Source: a bacterium
Lineage (GTDB): Bacteria; Patescibacteriota; Saccharimonadia; Saccharimonadales; UBA4665
Direction of reading: 5' to 3'
DNA: 7,337 bases
NCBI GenBank assembly: GCA_021846795.1
Contig: JAJZWG010000033.1
Coordinates: forward strand, 1 to 7,337
The notes below the pieces were generated by a model that saw only the letters and a program-made list of their open reading frames with translations, ran no database searches and was not told the origin of the DNA. This document shows positions 6,121 to 7,337 of this stretch, piece by piece; positions within the stretch are counted from its first letter, which is position 1, and each line of letters starts with the position of its first letter. The translations under genes and the position numbers were made by a program.

Positions 6121-6486
6121 TTACTTAAAAACATCGTCAACCATTTGTAATAACTGAGAAGGTGTTAAGTGAGCTTTAACTAAATATTTATCGTATTTTA
6201 AAAATTTAATCGAAGTAGGTACTTCATCAAAACTAATATTAGTCAGAATAAAAACCTTAAAAGGCAACTCTTCATAAAGTTCATATAACTTTGATAATAA
6301 CTCGGCTCCACCCATTATTGGCATCTTTAAATCCAACAGAATTAATTCGGGTTTAAAATCTTCTATTAAACTTAAAGCTTCAAGACCATTATTGGCTACT
6401 TCAACCAAATAACCCCCCAATTCCAATTTAAACTTATAGATATTTTGGATATTAAGGTTGTCTTCAATTACTGCAACTTTATGCAT
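6121..6486 (-). CDS. Stand-alone response regulator receiver (CheY-like)
   Basis: A 121-aa single-domain phospho-receiver protein. The acidic pocket is E8 D9, the phosphoacceptor is D52 in LILLDLKMPIMGG, and the switch residues are T82 (FILTN) and K104 (YLVKA). The domain fills the whole protein, with no DNA-binding or enzymatic output domain. It probably signals by protein-protein contact, as CheY- or PilG-like proteins do. The end YLVKAHLTPSQLLQMV matches a receiver subgroup common in Patescibacteria. No histidine kinase is in view. The gene follows the 6587-6829 gene on the same strand after a 100-nt gap and precedes the membrane-protein gene by 30 nt. The ATG at 6486 has no proper Shine-Dalgarno. 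The domain call is firm; the controlled process is unknown, and proximity to the T4SS operon is only suggestive. Confidence 0.93.
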   Translation of the reverse strand: MHKVAVIEDNLNIQNIYKFKLELGGYLVEVANNGLEALSLIEDFKPELILLDLKMPIMGGAELLSKLYELYEELPFKVFILTNISFDEVPTSIKFLKYDKYLVKAHLTPSQLLQMVDDVFK

Positions 6487-6497
6487 AACTAATCTTC

Positions 6498-6525
6498 ATA
6501 CTAACAAATCAATAAAATCTTACAA
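6498..6525 (-). promoter_or_regulatory. Weak putative promoter of the receiver gene
   Basis: On the minus strand TTGTAA (6520-6525) and TAGTAT (6498-6503) are 16 bp apart, each matching four of six consensus bases. The predicted start site would lie a few nucleotides before the ATG at 6486, leaving almost no leader. The remainder of 6487-6586 shows no terminator for the upstream gene. Confidence 0.22.
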
Positions 6526-6586
6526 AATTATTAATTGAATTCTTAACCGAAAACATAAGACTATTTAGCCTAATTAATGTTAGTTG

Positions 6587-6829
6587 TTAATACCGACCTA
6601 TTAATCTTGTATAGTTTGTTCCTTCGACAAATTTTTCAGGCAAGATTAATTCGTTTTGATCATCATATGCATGAAACTCTATACCATTAATTTTGTTAGC
6701 TCCAACAATATCATTAACTATAAAATTAGACTGACTGAATAATATACCGTCTTTATATAGATTTAATACGACTATATCGTTTCTTCGAAGCGATGGATTT
6801 GATTCAACTATAACAATGTTATTTTTCAC
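6587..6829 (-). CDS. Small beta-rich protein, possibly a degenerate LexA/S24-like domain
   Basis: An 80-aa protein with a GTG start at 6829; no in-frame ATG lies between it and the upstream stop. I do not recognise the family with certainty. VESNPSLRRNDIVVLNLYKDG (about 8-28) and the closing RLIGRY resemble the start (DSMxPTLRxGDxVxV) and end (IGRV) of the LexA/S24 peptidase fold, with alternating hydrophobic residues suggesting strands. Compared with that pattern one residue is missing around the nucleophile position, no clear catalytic lysine follows, and there is no DNA-binding domain. If related, it is a minimal or inactive version. A convincing extended -10 promoter sits 7 nt upstream, which supports expression and suggests a leaderless mRNA. 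There is no Shine-Dalgarno. It could equally be an uncharacterised small protein of another fold. Confidence 0.55.
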   Translation of the reverse strand: MKNNIVIVESNPSLRRNDIVVLNLYKDGILFSQSNFIVNDIVGANKINGIEFHAYDDQNELILPEKFVEGTNYTRLIGRY

Positions 6830-6836
6830 AATTAAA

Positions 6837-6865
6837 ATTATAACATTTTATGATAAAATAAGCAA
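6837..6865 (-). promoter_or_regulatory. Extended -10 promoter, probably leaderless, for the 80-aa gene
   Basis: On the minus strand TTGCTT (6860-6865) is followed after exactly 17 bp by a perfect TATAAT (6837-6842), with TGT directly before it (extended -10). The GTG start at 6829 is 7 nt after the hexamer, where transcription itself should begin. It is the best promoter-like sequence in the window. Confidence 0.55.
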
Positions 6866-6915
6866 ATTATGACACCGCTCACTAATTATGAACCAACATT
6901 CTTAAGATAAATTAT

Positions 6916-6967
6916 AAAAAATTAGATTTATTTTTTTATTTAAATATTGCAGGTAAACCTAAATCTA
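6916..6967. other. AT-rich inverted repeats, possible weak terminator
   Basis: TAGATTTA (6923-6930) and TAAATCTA (6960-6967) form an 8-bp inverted repeat. Read on the minus strand it is followed by a run of six Ts (6916-6921), a loose terminator layout with a weak AT stem and a 29-nt loop that contains its own small palindrome, AGGTAAACCT (6951-6960). An alternative A/T-only hairpin pairs 6916-6922 with 6930-6936. All are weak. Confidence 0.2.
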
Positions 6968-6989
6968 TCTTTTCAAGAATATCCAAACA

Positions 6990-7163
6990 ATGAAGTTGTT
7001 GCGAGCAACAAAATGGTTACCAACCTCAAATAGGGTGTCAGGGGTCTATCATCGAACTAAGCTTATTAATATCAAAAACTTCAAATTAATATTCGATGAA
7101 TATGATTGTGCCCACATTAGGTACAACCTTCTTAAAAAAGAGAAGGCAACAAGCTCCTTATAG
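6990..7163 (+). CDS. Possible 57-aa ORF, in frame past its TAG
   Basis: An ATG at 6990 opens 57 codons to TAG at 7161-7163; the same frame then stays open for 30 more codons to TAG at 7254-7256. The peptide (start MKLLRATKWLPTSNRVSGVY, end KKEKATSSL) matches nothing I recognise. Its codons (CGA, AGG, GTG, GGG, GTC) are unlike the AT-biased choice of the neighbouring genes, and no Shine-Dalgarno precedes it. It may be a decayed gene, or an accident of a structured RNA that occupies the same bases. Low confidence that it is translated. Confidence 0.15.
   Translation: MKLLRATKWLPTSNRVSGVYHRTKLINIKNFKLIFDEYDCAHIRYNLLKKEKATSSL
6996..7146 (+). ncRNA. Run of hairpins: candidate structured RNA or leader
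   Basis: Five hairpins follow one another: TTGTTGC/GCAACAA (6996-7002/7005-7011, effectively a CGAG loop); GGTT/AACC (7015-7018/7022-7025); TCATCGAA/TTCGATGA (7049-7056/7092-7099) enclosing TATTAAT/ATTAATA (7064-7070/7085-7091) with one 7-nt bulge; TTGTGCC/GGTACAA (7106-7112/7120-7126, one G-U pair); and CCTTCT/AGAAGG (7127-7132/7141-7146), abutting the previous stem. The strand is uncertain, since the stems mostly work either way; the plus strand is chosen because a plus-strand gene starts at 7295. No tmRNA, RNase P, SRP or tRNA signature is present. It is a candidate only; the family is unknown. Confidence 0.35.
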
Positions 7164-7277
7164 ATAGCACAAATTTCGCTAACAAAAATGTATAAGTTAA
7201 AAAAGCCCGACTGTCCTGGACCCAATATACTGAACATGTTGTGTGAAGCTAGCTAGTACAATTAATATAATTAATAT
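7065..7277. repeat. Four copies of the octamer ATTAATAT
   Basis: ATTAATAT occurs at 7065-7072, 7085-7092, 7261-7268 and 7270-7277. The last two are a near-tandem pair just before the Shine-Dalgarno of the gene at 7295, where a regulator could bind or where they supply -10-like elements (TAATAT 7263-7268, TATAAT 7266-7271). The octamer consists only of A and T, so chance recurrence is plausible. Confidence 0.25.
7239..7268 (+). promoter_or_regulatory. Weak putative promoter for the right-edge gene
   Basis: TTGTGT (7239-7244) and TAATAT (7263-7268) are separated by 18 bp. The overlapping TATAAT (7266-7271) is a better hexamer but would need a 21-bp spacer. An AGCTAGCT palindrome (7247-7254) lies between the boxes. 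Use of this promoter would leave a leader of about 20 nt and would exclude the upstream hairpins from the mRNA. Confidence 0.25.
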
Positions 7278-7294
7278 TAGGAGAAGAAAGATAT

Positions 7295-7337
7295 ATGGGA
7301 ACATTTAGAGTAATTGAGCCTAGTGTTAAAGCTGAGG
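7295..7337 (+). CDS. Start of an unidentified gene, cut by the right edge
   Basis: An ATG at 7295 with an AGGAG (7279-7283) 11 nt upstream and a purine-rich GAAGAAAG stretch in between opens a frame that continues to the end of the window. Only 14 codons are visible (MGTFRVIEPSVKAE), too few to name a family. The Shine-Dalgarno is one of the clearest in the window, which supports a real start. It may extend the region's right-hand transcription unit, whose leader could include the hairpin region. Confidence 0.5.
   Translation, partial: MGTFRVIEPSVKAE

Noticed and set aside
6869..6910. 13-aa plus-strand ORF (MTPLTNYEPTFLR)
   Set aside because: Too short, with no Shine-Dalgarno; it overlaps the edge of the promoter region of the opposite-strand gene.
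7049..7237. 62-aa minus-strand ORF
   Set aside because: No Shine-Dalgarno or recognisable domain; it lies across the hairpin region and opposite another open frame, so it is probably a chance reading.
6870..7290. tRNA, tmRNA, RNase P RNA, SRP RNA or T-box in the structured region
   Set aside because: I looked for the conserved cores (T-arm GTTCRANNC with flanking pairs, GAGGAAAGTCC, GGAAGGAAGCAGCC, T-box TGGNACCGCG, tmRNA ends) on both strands and found none.
1..7337. CRISPR array, insertion sequence or transposase
   Set aside because: No regularly spaced repeats, terminal inverted repeats with a transposase, or integrase-like protein was seen.

Overview
The window is AT-rich and densely packed, with standard stop codons. 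Its gene content matches a host-associated Candidate Phyla Radiation (Patescibacteria) bacterium. The evidence is a six-gene type IV secretion (T4SS)-like operon of the minimal kind seen in that group: a short T4SS-type pilin, a VirB6/TrbL-like membrane protein, a PrgI protein, and a VirB4 split into a separate TraC-like N-terminal gene and an ATPase gene. This placement rests on remembered family resemblance, not on a search.

Layout. Bases 1-553 (minus strand) hold the N-terminal part of a CDP-alcohol phosphatidyltransferase that runs off the left edge. A divergent intergenic region (554-728) carries a plausible extended -10 promoter for the plus strand and a short dyad. The T4SS-like operon fills 729-5594 on the plus strand: signal-peptide pilin, pilin-like/VirB6 fusion, PrgI (VirB3-like), TraC-like domain protein, VirB4 ATPase and a CHAP-domain peptidoglycan hydrolase. 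Gaps are 2 to 17 nt, or the genes overlap, so they are probably co-transcribed and translationally coupled. No VirD4 coupling protein, VirB11, VirB8 or relaxase is visible. The operon's last gene overlaps tail-to-tail with a minus-strand block: a conserved polytopic membrane protein (5581-6090), a stand-alone response-regulator receiver protein (6121-6486) and a small unrecognised beta-rich protein (6587-6829), the last preceded by a good promoter that predicts a leaderless transcript.

The stretch 6830-7294 has no convincing gene. It is visibly less AT-rich than its surroundings and holds a run of neighbouring hairpins, a TAG-interrupted open frame and repeated ATTAATAT octamers. It lies upstream of a gene with a good Shine-Dalgarno that begins at 7295 and runs off the right edge.

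How it fits together. The pilin and VirB6-like protein would form the envelope channel or pilus base. PrgI and the two VirB4 pieces would supply the energised inner-membrane platform, and the CHAP enzyme would open the peptidoglycan. The most interesting observations are a textbook intrinsic-terminator-like hairpin inside the pilin coding sequence, the reuse of the pilin domain as the N-terminus of the VirB6-like protein, and the structured region near the right edge.
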